In this document: one piece after another, positions 8,442-17,097 of the stretch
Layout: every line of letters begins with the position of its first letter
Numbering within the stretch: position 1 is the stretch's first letter
Assembly: GCA_003023405.1 (NCBI GenBank)
Contig: PXST01000016.1
Location: forward strand, 1 to 56,634
Length of the DNA stretch: 56,634 nt
Direction: 5' to 3'
From: Halobacteriales archaeon SW_8_68_21
GTDB taxonomy: Archaea > Halobacteriota > Halobacteria > Halobacteriales > Haloferacaceae
Made by a program: the position numbers and the translations under genes
The notes under the pieces: model-generated
What the model was told of the DNA's origin: nothing
Databases searched by the model: none
What the model saw: only the letters and a program-made list of their open reading frames with translations

Positions 8442-9368
8442 TCACGCCTCGATGATCTCGTCGTCCTCCTCGTCGGGGATCCGGACCTCCCCGTCCAGCG
8501 CGACCGCCGTCCGACCGCCGACGCGGACCCCGTCCGCCTCGACGCGGACCCGAACGTACCCCGGGCGGTCAAGGAAGTGGCCCTGTTCGAAGCGGAGCTC
8601 GTCCGGTTCGTCCCCGTCGAACGCGTCGACGTGCCGGAGGTACCCGCCGACAGCGCCGCTCGCGGTGCCCGTGACCGGGTCCTCCGAGATCCCGAGCGAC
8701 GGCACGAACGCCCGGCCGTGGAGCGTCGAGTCGCCGTCGAGCGCGTCGAAGGTGAACGCGTACACGCCCACAACATCGAACTCCTCGGAGAGGCGCTCGA
8801 CAGCGCCGTCGTCCGGGTTGACCTCGCCGAGCCGTTCGAGGAAGTTCACCGGGACGACGAGGAACGGCAGCCCGGTCGACGCGACCGCGACCGGGAGGTC
8901 CGCCCCTACGTCGCGCAGCGCGGCGGGGTCGATCCCGAGCGCCACCCCGAGCCGGTCGAAGTCGACATCGACGACCTCCACGGTCGGTGCCCGCTGTCGC
9001 ATCCACACGGTGCCGTCGTCGTCGACCGCGACGGTGAGGTCGCCGACGTTCGTGCGGAGCGTGCGCTCCCCGCCGCCGATCGCCCCCTCGGCGAACAGCG
9101 CGCCGTACGTCGCCACCGTGGCGTGGCCACAGAGGTCGACCTCCGTGGTCGGCGAGAAGTAGCGGAGCCGGTCGTCGACGGCCTCGCCCGCGTCGGTCGT
9201 CCCGTCCCCGTCTGTGCGGAACGCCGTCTCCGAGGCACCGAGTTCGGCGGCGACAGCGGCCATCTGGTCGTCGCTCAGTCCCTCAGCGTCGAGGAGGACG
9301 CCGGCGGCGTTCCCGGCCAGCGGCTCCGCAGCGAACGCGTCGACGAGCAGCGCGCGTCGGGTTTCCAT
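8442..9368 (-). CDS. PhzF-family isomerase/epimerase
   Basis: A 308-residue PhzF-like protein with two homologous halves. Visible motifs are 'VDAFAAEPLAGNAAGV' at the N-terminus, 'ELGASETAF' holding the catalytic Glu, 'VDLCGHATVAT', and 'SEDPVTGTASGA' in the C-terminal half. Family members isomerise or epimerise small metabolites without cofactors; the substrate here cannot be told. The ATG at 9368 sits directly before the conserved N-terminal strand. The gene diverges from the phosphodiesterase-type gene at 9588. Confidence 0.92.
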   Translation of the reverse strand: METRRALLVDAFAAEPLAGNAAGVLLDAEGLSDDQMAAVAAELGASETAFRTDGDGTTDAGEAVDDRLRYFSPTTEVDLCGHATVATYGALFAEGAIGGGERTLRTNVGDLTVAVDDDGTVWMRQRAPTVEVVDVDFDRLGVALGIDPAALRDVGADLPVAVASTGLPFLVVPVNFLERLGEVNPDDGAVERLSEEFDVVGVYAFTFDALDGDSTLHGRAFVPSLGISEDPVTGTASGAVGGYLRHVDAFDGDEPDELRFEQGHFLDRPGYVRVRVEADGVRVGGRTAVALDGEVRIPDEEDDEIIEA

Positions 9369-9587
9369 ACCGACTCCTCCGCGAGTCACGGACAAAAAGC
9401 CTCCCGAGCGAGTCGGCAGCGCCAGCGCCGCGGTCGTCGCCGCTTGGTTTCGGTCACGCCGCTCGGTCCCAGTCTCCGTCCGGCGGCGGGCTCGCTCGGA
9501 CTCGACCGCACCCGCGTCCGAACCCGTTCGCCTCTCCTCTCGCGCACCGATGTCAATCCTTTTTCCTCCGACCGCGGATGGGTGGGT

Positions 9588-10931
9588 ATGGGCCTTTTCG
9601 ACCGGCTGCGGGGGGGTGACACCCCGCGCGTGGCGTTCATCGGGATCGACGGCCTCTCGTACCGGCTGGTCGCCGATAACCCGGAGACGTTCCCGACGCT
9701 GTCGGCGATCGCGGACGACGGCGGGGGCGGCGGGATCGACAGCATCCTCCCGGCGGAGTCGAACGCGTGTTGGCCGAGCCTCACGACGGGCAAGAACCCG
9801 GGTGAGACGGGGGTGTACGGGTTCCAAGACCGCGAGGTCGGCTCCTACGACACGTACGTCCCGATGGGGCGCGATGTCCAGGCCCCGCGGGTGTGGGACC
9901 GCGCGACCGACGCGGGACTCGACGCGACCGTGCTGAACGTCCCCGTCACGTTTCCGCCACAGCGGACCGTCCAGCGGATGGTCTCGGGCTACCTCTCGCC
10001 CGACCTCGACGCGGCCGCCCACCCCGAAGGGCTCCGCGAGTACCTCACCCGCAGCGACTACCGATTGTCGGTCAACGCGAAGCTCGGCCACAAGGCGGAC
10101 AAGACGGCGCTCATCGAACACGCCCGCGAGACCCTCGACGCCCGGGCCGCGGCGTTTGAACGGTACGTCGAGCGCGACGACTGGGACCTCTTCGTCGGCG
10201 TCTTCACCGCCCCCGACCGCGTCAACCACTTCCTGTGGGGCGACTACGAGGACGGTGGGACCTACCGCGAGGAACTGCTCGCCTTCCACGCCGCGCTCGA
10301 CGAGCACATCGGCTCGATCCGCGATACGCTCCCGAGCGACGTGACCCTCGTCGTCGGCTCCACGCACGGATTCACCCGACTCAGCTACGACATCTACTGT
10401 AACGAGTGGCTCGAACGCGAGGGATGGCTCTCCTACGAGGACGGCGACCACGACGCGCTCGCGGACATCGACGACGCCCGGGCGTACTCGCTCGTCCCCG
10501 GCCGCTTCTACCTCAACGTCGAGGGCCGCGAGCCGAACGGGGTCGTTCCCGAAGACGAGTACGAGGAGACGCGCGCGGAGCTCCGCGCGGCGCTGGAGTC
10601 GTGGACCGGCCCCGACGGGAACCCGGTCGCGGACCGCGTCGTCGACCGCGAGACGGTGTTCCGTGGCGACCACGCCGCCATCGCGCCCGACCTCGTCGTC
10701 GTCCCGAACGACGGGTTCGACCTCAAGTCCGGCTTCCGCCCGCACGACGGCGTGTTCGACGCCGACGGGCCGCGGACCGGGATGCATGCCTTCGACGACG
10801 CCGCGCTGTTCGTCGACCACCCCGACGCCGCCGTCGGAGACGCGAACCTCCTCGATGTCACGCCCACTCTCCTCAAACTGCTCGACGCCGACTACGGGCC
10901 CGCGGACTTCGACGGAGCCAGCCTCGTTTGA
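9588..10931 (+). CDS. Alkaline-phosphatase-superfamily phosphodiesterase/nucleotide pyrophosphatase-like protein
   Basis: A 447-residue protein of the type I phosphodiesterase fold. Metal-site motifs are visible: 'VAFIGIDGLSYR' (Asp), 'NACWPSLTTGKNPG' (nucleophile loop), 'APDRVNHFLWGDY' (Asp/His) and 'GMHAFDDAALF' (His). The motif that is usually Ser-Asp-His-Gly reads 'GSTHGF', so one metal ligand is not Asp. No signal peptide or membrane segment is seen, so it is cytoplasmic. Haloarchaeal relatives are often near glycan or sulfate metabolism genes, but not here. The substrate is unknown. Confidence 0.85.
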   Translation: MGLFDRLRGGDTPRVAFIGIDGLSYRLVADNPETFPTLSAIADDGGGGGIDSILPAESNACWPSLTTGKNPGETGVYGFQDREVGSYDTYVPMGRDVQAPRVWDRATDAGLDATVLNVPVTFPPQRTVQRMVSGYLSPDLDAAAHPEGLREYLTRSDYRLSVNAKLGHKADKTALIEHARETLDARAAAFERYVERDDWDLFVGVFTAPDRVNHFLWGDYEDGGTYREELLAFHAALDEHIGSIRDTLPSDVTLVVGSTHGFTRLSYDIYCNEWLEREGWLSYEDGDHDALADIDDARAYSLVPGRFYLNVEGREPNGVVPEDEYEETRAELRAALESWTGPDGNPVADRVVDRETVFRGDHAAIAPDLVVVPNDGFDLKSGFRPHDGVFDADGPRTGMHAFDDAALFVDHPDAAVGDANLLDVTPTLLKLLDADYGPADFDGASLV

Positions 10932-11021
10932 GCCGCGCCCACGGGAGTAGTCTCGCCCGAGCCGCTCTCCACCGACGCTCCGGCGGACCGGATTGAAGTG
11001 CGTCCGCCGCCACCCGCCCGC

Positions 11022-11531
11022 ATGGAGCGCACCCCCGACGGAACCCCCGTCGGCGTCGACGACCCGTACGCGGTCGCCGGTGTCTGCGATCACCTCACCG
11101 ACGACGGTCGGTGCCGGTTTGCCCTGACGCGGGCCGGCGACGACCCCGGGTTCGCGGCCGACCGGCGCGCCGAGGGGTACGACTGTCACGTCGGTGCCGA
11201 CGGCGAGTGGCGCGCGTGTCCCCACTACCGGTCGACGACCGACGCGAAGGAGTGCGTCCGGTGCGGACTGGCGGAGGTCCGACTGGCCCACGCGGACGCC
11301 CGCCCACTCGTGGAGGAACACCACCTCTCGTACGACGGCGACGACGCCCACGAGATCACGGTCGGCCTGTGCCGCTGGTGTCACGCGAAGGTCCACGGCT
11401 CCATCGCGCGCATCGGCGACGACGCGAGCCCGGACCCCGAAGCGATCGCGGAGCGCGAGCAACGGCGCGAGACGCAGCGCTCGGCGTCGGCGTTCGAGAC
11501 CGCGAGCGAGAAATACGACCCCGACGAGTGA
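11022..11531 (+). CDS. Zinc-binding HNH-like protein (halobacterial DUF7097 type)
   Basis: A 169-residue protein with two Cys/His clusters. The first half has 'CDHLTDDGRC' and 'YDCHVG...CPHY'. The second has 'ECVRCGLAEV', 'EEHHLSYD' and 'VGLCRWCHAKVH', which form an HNH-nuclease-like zinc site. Whether it cuts DNA is unknown. The start is the ATG at 11022; upstream in-frame codons are Pro-rich and look non-coding. An 18-bp segment holding the stop codon is duplicated in tandem just downstream. Confidence 0.75.
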   Translation: MERTPDGTPVGVDDPYAVAGVCDHLTDDGRCRFALTRAGDDPGFAADRRAEGYDCHVGADGEWRACPHYRSTTDAKECVRCGLAEVRLAHADARPLVEEHHLSYDGDDAHEITVGLCRWCHAKVHGSIARIGDDASPDPEAIAEREQRRETQRSASAFETASEKYDPDE

Positions 11532-11550
11532 GACGACCCCGACGAGTGAG
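11515..11550. repeat. Tandem duplication of 18 bp over the stop codon
   Basis: The 18-mer ACGACCCCGACGAGTGAG occurs twice in direct succession (11515-11532 and 11533-11550). The first copy includes the last codons and TGA of the upstream gene, so the duplication leaves the protein unchanged. Confidence 0.85.
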
Positions 11551-11565
11551 ACGCCGCGGCCGTGG

Positions 11566-11641
11566 GGTTCGACACCGACTGTGAGGTTCGATACCGACCG
11601 TGAGGTCCGACGCCGACCGCGGGGTCCGACCCGGACCGACT
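11566..11641. repeat. Four tandem 19-bp repeats
   Basis: Four units of 19 bp follow each other: 11566-11584, 11585-11603, 11604-11622 and 11623-11641. The consensus is GGTYCGACNCCGACCGTGA, with 2-6 differences between units. They fill the gap between two convergent genes and touch the stop codon of the reverse-strand gene. They may act as a terminator region or be simple slippage. Confidence 0.75.
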
Positions 11642-12408
11642 CAGGCGTCCGCAGTCGGGCGGATCAGATTCGCCAGCGCGACGAGCAGCCCGAGGAACCA
11701 CCCGAGCGGCACCGAGATGCCGATCCACATCAGGACGTACCCCAGCCCGGGCAGCCCCAACTGCTCGCCGAACGTCTCCAGGTCGAACGCGCCGCGGAGC
11801 GTCTCGTTGATCCCGCCGACCGAGAGGAACGTATCGAGGATCCACCGCGCGAGTTCGTAGCTCGGCGGGAGGATCAGCTCCTCTAAGGTGGGCGTGACGA
11901 GCGCGGCCACGACGGGCGGCAGGAACAGCGCAGTCATTGCGAACGGGTACGCGAAGAGGACGCTGACGAACCGTCCGCCGAGCTTCGAGAAGCCGGCGGC
12001 GAGCGCGGCCGAGACGACCGCCACCCCGCTTGCCGCGCCGACCGCGATCACCGCATCGAAGGGGAGTTGGAGGTGCGTTATTACCGTGAGCGTTCCCCAG
12101 ACGACCGCGGAGACGAGCACGGCACCGGCGACGCCGATGCGGGTGACCGCCGAGTCGAGCTTCGCCGCATAGTAGCGCGTGGCGAACCCGACGAGCAGTA
12201 GGGGGTACGCGACCGCCACGAGCGGCGCGCCGAACACCGCCCAGAGGTAGTAGCCCGCCGACTGAAGGCCATTCTCGGGCTTCCACTTCCCCAAGACCGC
12301 GCTCGGATCGAGCTGTCTCGGGAAGATGATCTCCATCCACGTCTCGTGGAGGCGAACGACGTCGAAAAAGAGGGCTTCCACCAGTCCCGTTTGTCCTCGG
12401 CGTTCCAT
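11641..12408 (-). CDS. Conserved haloarchaeal multi-pass membrane protein
   Basis: A 255-residue protein starting at ATG 12408, with a soluble amphipathic N-terminus and about six hydrophobic segments ('YYLWAVFGAPLVAVAYPLLLVG', 'GVAGAVLVSAVVWGTLTVI' and others). No catalytic motif or recognisable family feature is seen. The C-terminal third has 'LGYVLMWIGISVPLGWFLGLL', a typical membrane helix. The gene diverges from a lipoprotein gene at 12521. Function unknown. Confidence 0.7.
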   Translation of the reverse strand: MERRGQTGLVEALFFDVVRLHETWMEIIFPRQLDPSAVLGKWKPENGLQSAGYYLWAVFGAPLVAVAYPLLLVGFATRYYAAKLDSAVTRIGVAGAVLVSAVVWGTLTVITHLQLPFDAVIAVGAASGVAVVSAALAAGFSKLGGRFVSVLFAYPFAMTALFLPPVVAALVTPTLEELILPPSYELARWILDTFLSVGGINETLRGAFDLETFGEQLGLPGLGYVLMWIGISVPLGWFLGLLVALANLIRPTADA

Positions 12409-12414
12409 TTGCCT

Positions 12415-12497
12415 CACGTCGCGTGCCCCACGACGTGAACTTTGTGCCTTTGGACGCGCGTTCTCGGGACCGATACCTGCGCCGACAGTGTTAAAGA
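12415..12497. promoter_or_regulatory. Divergent promoter region with a 7-bp inverted repeat
   Basis: Between the reverse-strand membrane protein and the forward lipoprotein lies a perfect inverted repeat CACGTCG-N9-CGACGTG (12415-12437), directly before the reverse-strand ATG. A TATA-like GTTAAAGA (12490-12497) lies 24-31 bp before the lipoprotein ATG, fitting a leaderless transcript. Confidence 0.4.
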
Positions 12498-12520
12498 AAC
12501 GCCTCGACCTACGTACGCGT

Positions 12521-13183
12521 ATGAAACGACGTGGGCTGCTCGCGGCGCTCGCCGTCTCGACCACGGTCGCCGTCGCCGGCTGTACCGGGGAAAATCAGAG
12601 TTTCGACCTCGACGCGGACCCGGCACGGATACCGGAGAGCGCGTACGCTGACGGCTTCTCCGGTCAAGAGCCGGAAGAGACATCCTTCGATCGGGAGTTC
12701 AACGCCACGGGCGTTGACGTACAGGTGTCGGCGACGACGTGGGTCGCCCGGTACACCAACGAGGAGGTCGGATCGGCGCTATTCGTGGCCAGCACCCCGA
12801 ACGAGTCTGTCGCCGGAGAGTCCGTCAATCCGCTCGTCAGAGCAGAGGGCGTGGATCTCATCCGCGAGCTCCTCAATCAGGTCGATCAGCAGGGCATTGG
12901 CGGCAACGGAACCGAAATTCAGACCGACGACATCGAGGAGGTCGGTGAGGAGACGCAGACGGTCCTCGGCGAGGAGACCTCCGTCTCGGTCCTCGAAACG
13001 ACGGTCAGTGCGGATGTCAACGACGCCAGCGAGCAAAGTGGTTCCGTCGAGGACGTTCCCGTCCTCGTGTACCTCGCCACCGTCCAGGACGACGATGACG
13101 TCATCGTGACGATAGGTGTCCACCCGGAAGCGGTCGACCAGTCCGAACAGTTGCTCTCGATGATGGGATCGGTCGAGCACTGA
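12521..13183 (+). CDS. Halobacterial lipoprotein, DUF6517 type
   Basis: A 220-residue exported lipoprotein. The signal peptide begins with MKRRGLL and ends in a lipobox, AVAGC, with Cys21 as the predicted lipidation site. The mature part is acidic, with a 'DIEEVGEETQTVLGEETSVSVLETTVSAD' type region (quoted motif abbreviated) and a C-terminal 'VIVTIGVHPEAVDQSEQLLSM' segment, as in the haloarchaeal DUF6517 proteins. It is anchored on the outer face of the membrane; function unknown. Confidence 0.75.
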   Translation: MKRRGLLAALAVSTTVAVAGCTGENQSFDLDADPARIPESAYADGFSGQEPEETSFDREFNATGVDVQVSATTWVARYTNEEVGSALFVASTPNESVAGESVNPLVRAEGVDLIRELLNQVDQQGIGGNGTEIQTDDIEEVGEETQTVLGEETSVSVLETTVSADVNDASEQSGSVEDVPVLVYLATVQDDDDVIVTIGVHPEAVDQSEQLLSMMGSVEH

Positions 13184-13463
13184 CCGGCCTCGGCGACTCC
13201 CACGGCAGCTCCCTTCTCGCCGTTCGGTGTTACTCACAGTCGAAGCCCCCGCTGACGGCCACGCACACTCTCGTCGAACGAACCGTAGTCGTGCGATTAT
13301 TTCTCCGATCGGAAGCTTTCGGCTCCGTAACTCATTTATAACTGATCGACCAGAATGAGACATCCCGCGGTGTGACAAGCGGCGCTTTGCGGGCGTCGGG
13401 TCGACTCTCTCGACCCCGCGCTGCCCCGACAGCGACCGCTCTGGCATTCGTGGCCTGCTCGCT

Positions 13464-16400
13464 ATGATTCAGATGCGATCGCTCCGGTGGGTGTCAGTCG
13501 GTATTGTCATCTGCTCTGTGATTGGCTTTCTCGTGTTACTGCCGGGAGCAAACGTAGTTGTGGCAGAAAATCAAGACGATACTCTTTATTTGAACAAAAC
13601 GGGCGATCCAGATACTATCCGTATTGGTCAATCAGATCAAAATATAACGGATATCGAGATATTGCGTTCTGACCAGAAAGAACAGCACAAAGATATCAAA
13701 TTGTACCTAAGTCTGCGCAGTGCTGAATCGAGAGGCGTGGACGTGTCCTCTGCTTCAATGTCTATCAACAATATTCAAAATGGTTCGGTACTTGATACTC
13801 AGCAGTTGAAATCACAAAACGGCACCCTACTGAGGGCCAAAATCCGCCCCAATAATTCGACCCGTTCAGTACAAATTGGTTCTATTCAGATATCCCAGAT
13901 GAATACAAGTGACGCCGAAAAGTCAGCACAAATTCAATACCAGATTACCGTCATCAATGGCTCTAACTCGATCTCCATGGGAAGCGGGAATAATAGAAAC
14001 ACGGATTCTTTCAAAATAATTGATGGAAACATCCGAATTTACGACCAAGCCACGATCTCACCACAGTTACATGCGGACAGATACACTACCCCGGGAATAA
14101 CAATTGACCGTTTGAGTGGTAACACAAATTCGACTTTATTTGTTACCAAAAACAACAGCGATGAAATAATTGCTACTCGGAACATTTCCAAGGATACGCT
14201 CAGAACAGATCAGACAATTTCTATTGATACTCCTCTGCTTGGGGGTGATTTTAAAGGATATCTTGTCGCCAATTCTACACTCAAATCTGTTGATGATCCT
14301 TTCAATAACGAATTATCTTCTAATATAACAGATTTGGCATTGTCAACAGACAAGGGTAGAATGGTGATAGCTGATGTTAACACAACTAATATGTCCTATA
14401 ATAAGTCGGGGGTGGACAAGATTGAGATCTCTAATGCTAAGGTATCTGACTCAATCAACGAAGAAACCCCATATATCGTTTCTTTACATCCAATAAACTC
14501 TACTGGCCACATACTACAAAACAAACCAATAGCCAGTTCAAGAGTACTAACAGGTAGGAACGATCGCCTGAACCTCTATTTTAACACTACTCATCATAAA
14601 TCTAGCATATCCCGCAGTAACCGTTATGTTGCGGCTATTCAATTAGCACGCGGATACAATTCGAATAAGCTAATATCCCCAAAAAAAGCTGAATTGCTAC
14701 GAAACTCAGACCTGAATAATCAGTTTGTCACTGATGGCGTCGCAAAATATGGTGTAGTCCGGATAAATGAGTCTGTCTTCACAGAGCAGTCGGGTTCTGA
14801 TACGGGTATCCAGATCCGATACAACACATCGTTAGATAGAGTTGTATATTCTGGACAAATGATTTATTTTAATTCCGGTATAGATGCGAGTGATGTTGAG
14901 CTACACAGAATCAATGATAACCGTTCGCGTGTGATTTCCATAGGGACCAGATTAAGTAATTCATCAAAAGTAGGATTTAACACATCAAAACTAGCATCCG
15001 GAATATACTATATAAGCTCAGATAGAGAGGATTCAAAAGAATTCGAAATAATTGGAGATAGCGCCAAAAACACGTCGCTGAAAGATATTCCGAAAAGAGT
15101 TGCCAATGGGGATCACATCCGCTCTTTATTCTACCATAGCGTATCGTCACCAAGTCTGACGCTAAACAATACGGCCGGTAACACTACTACAACGCTCAAC
15201 TTCACGACGACTGATACGGGTCCGACACCCATCACAATCAACACGTACGCATCGCCGGAGTCGCCGTCGGAGTTTGTCACGACCGGACCAGACGTCAGCG
15301 TCGAGTCGATCGCCGGGGACGCTGACCAGATTTCGTCCGGAACGTACGACATCACATTGCGGTCGGAACACGGCACCGCCGCTGCGAACGATACCGCCAC
15401 GGTCACGGTAGCGCCGCGGTCGACCGCCGATCTCATGGCGTACACGACGCGCGAAACCGGTCTGGGAGGGTTCAAGAACGCGACCGCGATCCGGAACGCG
15501 ATCGCCGACGGAACGCTCACCGAGGCGACGACGGCCGGCGTGAACGACACGGTGGTTTACGGCGTGAACGCGACCGGACTGACCGGCCTCCCGGCCGCCG
15601 CGAACGCGTCGCTGGACCGCGGTGCGGACCTCGATCGGCTCGACGGTCTCTCGTTCGGGGTGGCCCGGATCAACGCGAGCGAGGGCACCGCCTCCGCCGA
15701 ACGGAACGCGCTCGGACCGGTCCCGGACGAATCGACGGTCCACCTCGACCGCGGCGGCCTGTTTCTGGTCGCCGACGGCGAGACCGCGTTCGGCACCGAA
15801 ACGCTGCCCACCGACGGGGAGACGTTCGAAGCCGGGTTCAGGGTCGACGACGAGCGACTGAACCGCACCGGCGACGACGACTCGGTGACGACGCGGCTCA
15901 CGTACGCCGCCGACGCGGTCGACGAACCCGCGACGAACGAGAGCGCGAACGGGTCCGACACGACGCCGTCGACCGGGACCGATCCGGCCGGCTCGGGCAG
16001 TTCGACCGAAACCGGGACCACCGCCGGACCGGAGACGCGAAACGGTTCGGACGTGTCCGGCGCTTCTGGTGCCCCGGTCGGCTCCAGGGCGTCTGGGGCC
16101 TCGGGCGGCTCCGGCAGTTCGGGCGGTTCAGGTGGCTTCGGCGGTTCGGGCGGTTCGAGCGTACCGGGCGGCGGCGGTTCGGACGCGACCGAGACTCCCT
16201 CGAACGGGAGCGATCAGGGACTGACCAACGGGTCCCGCGGTCCCGGCGGCAACCGGACGACGGCCTCTCCCGGGACCGGAATCGTGGTCGCACCCGGGCC
16301 GTCGGAGGTTTCCCCGTCTGCGGGACTGCCGGCGCTCTTCGGAACCGACGGAACGCCCGGCGGTGAGGGTTCCTCGTCGCGAGAGTCGGGTCCGGGGACC

Positions 16401-16631
16401 GATCGAACGGGCGACGAGGGAGGTTCCGAGCTCGACTCCGAGGCGGCGACCGGAGAGACCGAGTCGGTCGACACCGCCGAACCGAGCGATTCCGACGAGG
16501 ACGCCGTGAGCGACCTCGGGTACGACGACGCGCCGATTCGATCTACCGCGTACGACCTCCCCGGCTTCGGGCCGGTCGGTGCCCTCGTGGCGGTGGCGAC
16601 CGCGTCGCTGCTCGTCAGCCGTCGTACCTGA
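13464..16631 (+). CDS. Large surface glycoprotein with PGF-CTERM anchor and AT-rich first half
   Basis: A 1055-residue secreted protein. It has an N-terminal signal peptide (hydrophobic residues about 8-32), more than twenty N-glycosylation sequons, a Gly/Ser/Thr-rich low-complexity stalk (about residues 820-940), an acidic stretch, and a C-terminal PGF-CTERM signal: 'LPGFGPVGALVAVATASL' followed by two Arg. That signal is the substrate of archaeosortase A. The first 560-570 codons are AT-rich and use codons such as AAT, ATA and AGA, while the rest is typical GC-rich haloarchaeal sequence. The frame is continuous across the change, near 15150-15250. The native part has beta-sandwich-like 'ATVTVAP' strands. 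Binding partner unknown; likely a surface or cell-contact protein. Confidence 0.88.
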   Translation: MIQMRSLRWVSVGIVICSVIGFLVLLPGANVVVAENQDDTLYLNKTGDPDTIRIGQSDQNITDIEILRSDQKEQHKDIKLYLSLRSAESRGVDVSSASMSINNIQNGSVLDTQQLKSQNGTLLRAKIRPNNSTRSVQIGSIQISQMNTSDAEKSAQIQYQITVINGSNSISMGSGNNRNTDSFKIIDGNIRIYDQATISPQLHADRYTTPGITIDRLSGNTNSTLFVTKNNSDEIIATRNISKDTLRTDQTISIDTPLLGGDFKGYLVANSTLKSVDDPFNNELSSNITDLALSTDKGRMVIADVNTTNMSYNKSGVDKIEISNAKVSDSINEETPYIVSLHPINSTGHILQNKPIASSRVLTGRNDRLNLYFNTTHHKSSISRSNRYVAAIQLARGYNSNKLISPKKAELLRNSDLNNQFVTDGVAKYGVVRINESVFTEQSGSDTGIQIRYNTSLDRVVYSGQMIYFNSGIDASDVELHRINDNRSRVISIGTRLSNSSKVGFNTSKLASGIYYISSDREDSKEFEIIGDSAKNTSLKDIPKRVANGDHIRSLFYHSVSSPSLTLNNTAGNTTTTLNFTTTDTGPTPITINTYASPESPSEFVTTGPDVSVESIAGDADQISSGTYDITLRSEHGTAAANDTATVTVAPRSTADLMAYTTRETGLGGFKNATAIRNAIADGTLTEATTAGVNDTVVYGVNATGLTGLPAAANASLDRGADLDRLDGLSFGVARINASEGTASAERNALGPVPDESTVHLDRGGLFLVADGETAFGTETLPTDGETFEAGFRVDDERLNRTGDDDSVTTRLTYAADAVDEPATNESANGSDTTPSTGTDPAGSGSSTETGTTAGPETRNGSDVSGASGAPVGSRASGASGGSGSSGGSGGFGGSGGSSVPGGGGSDATETPSNGSDQGLTNGSRGPGGNRTTASPGTGIVVAPGPSEVSPSAGLPALFGTDGTPGGEGSSSRESGPGTDRTGDEGGSELDSEAATGETESVDTAEPSDSDEDAVSDLGYDDAPIRSTAYDLPGFGPVGALVAVATASLLVSRRT

Positions 16632-16698
16632 GCCGGGAAGGCAGTTGAACCGGTCGACCGTCGGTATCCTTTTGCTCGGCGGCCTCGTTCGCTCGGGC

Positions 16699-16866
16699 AT
16701 GAGCGCGACCATTGTACCGCCAAAAGAGCGCACGTGTGAACTGTGCGGGCGTGAGGAGCGGTGGGACGACGCGGCCGACGGGTGGCGGATCGCCGACGAC
16801 GCCGGGAACGTCTACTGTATCCACGAGTGGGACATCAACGGTACCTTCGTCCCGCTCGAAGAGTAA
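16699..16866 (+). CDS. HEWD-family small zinc-binding protein
   Basis: A 55-residue protein with 'CELCGREERWDD' and the C-terminal 'YCIHEWDINGTF', the HEWD signature of a small halobacterial family. The Cys pair plus Cys/His suggests one zinc site. ATG at 16699. It lies just after the glycoprotein gene with a 67-bp gap. Function is not known. Confidence 0.85.
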   Translation: MSATIVPPKERTCELCGREERWDDAADGWRIADDAGNVYCIHEWDINGTFVPLEE

Positions 16867-16978
16867 CCACAGACTGAACATTTCGGCACTCGTTTCGGAA
16901 TGCGCGAAACGTTCGCGATGTCGTAGTGGAATATCTACCGAGACAAACTTTGGAAAGACACCGTCGTTGATCGATCCT

Positions 16979-17096
16979 GTGGTGTGTGATTGTTCACCAC
17001 CCGTGATGGATAATTACCTTATATTCCCTAATGTGTGTACGATGGATCCTAGCCCTATCAGGGTCATATCTTTAACCGTTCACTCGTATTTGAGTG
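16979..17096 (+). promoter_or_regulatory. gltB promoter region with two inverted repeats
   Basis: The AT-rich leader of gltB contains the inverted repeat GTGGTG-N10-CACCAC (16979-17000). A TATA-like TATCTTTAA (about 17067-17075) lies about 23-31 bp before the ATG, and a second repeat, CACTC-N6-GAGTG (17081-17096), ends one base before the start codon. The second repeat covers the likely transcription start and could be an operator. Regulation by nitrogen state is plausible but not shown. Confidence 0.45.
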
Positions 17097-17097
17097 T

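Noticed and set aside
7185..9587. Very long forward open frame before the phosphodiesterase gene
   Set aside because: Only the part from the ATG at 9588 has family motifs. The earlier part mirrors the exchanger and PhzF genes on the other strand.
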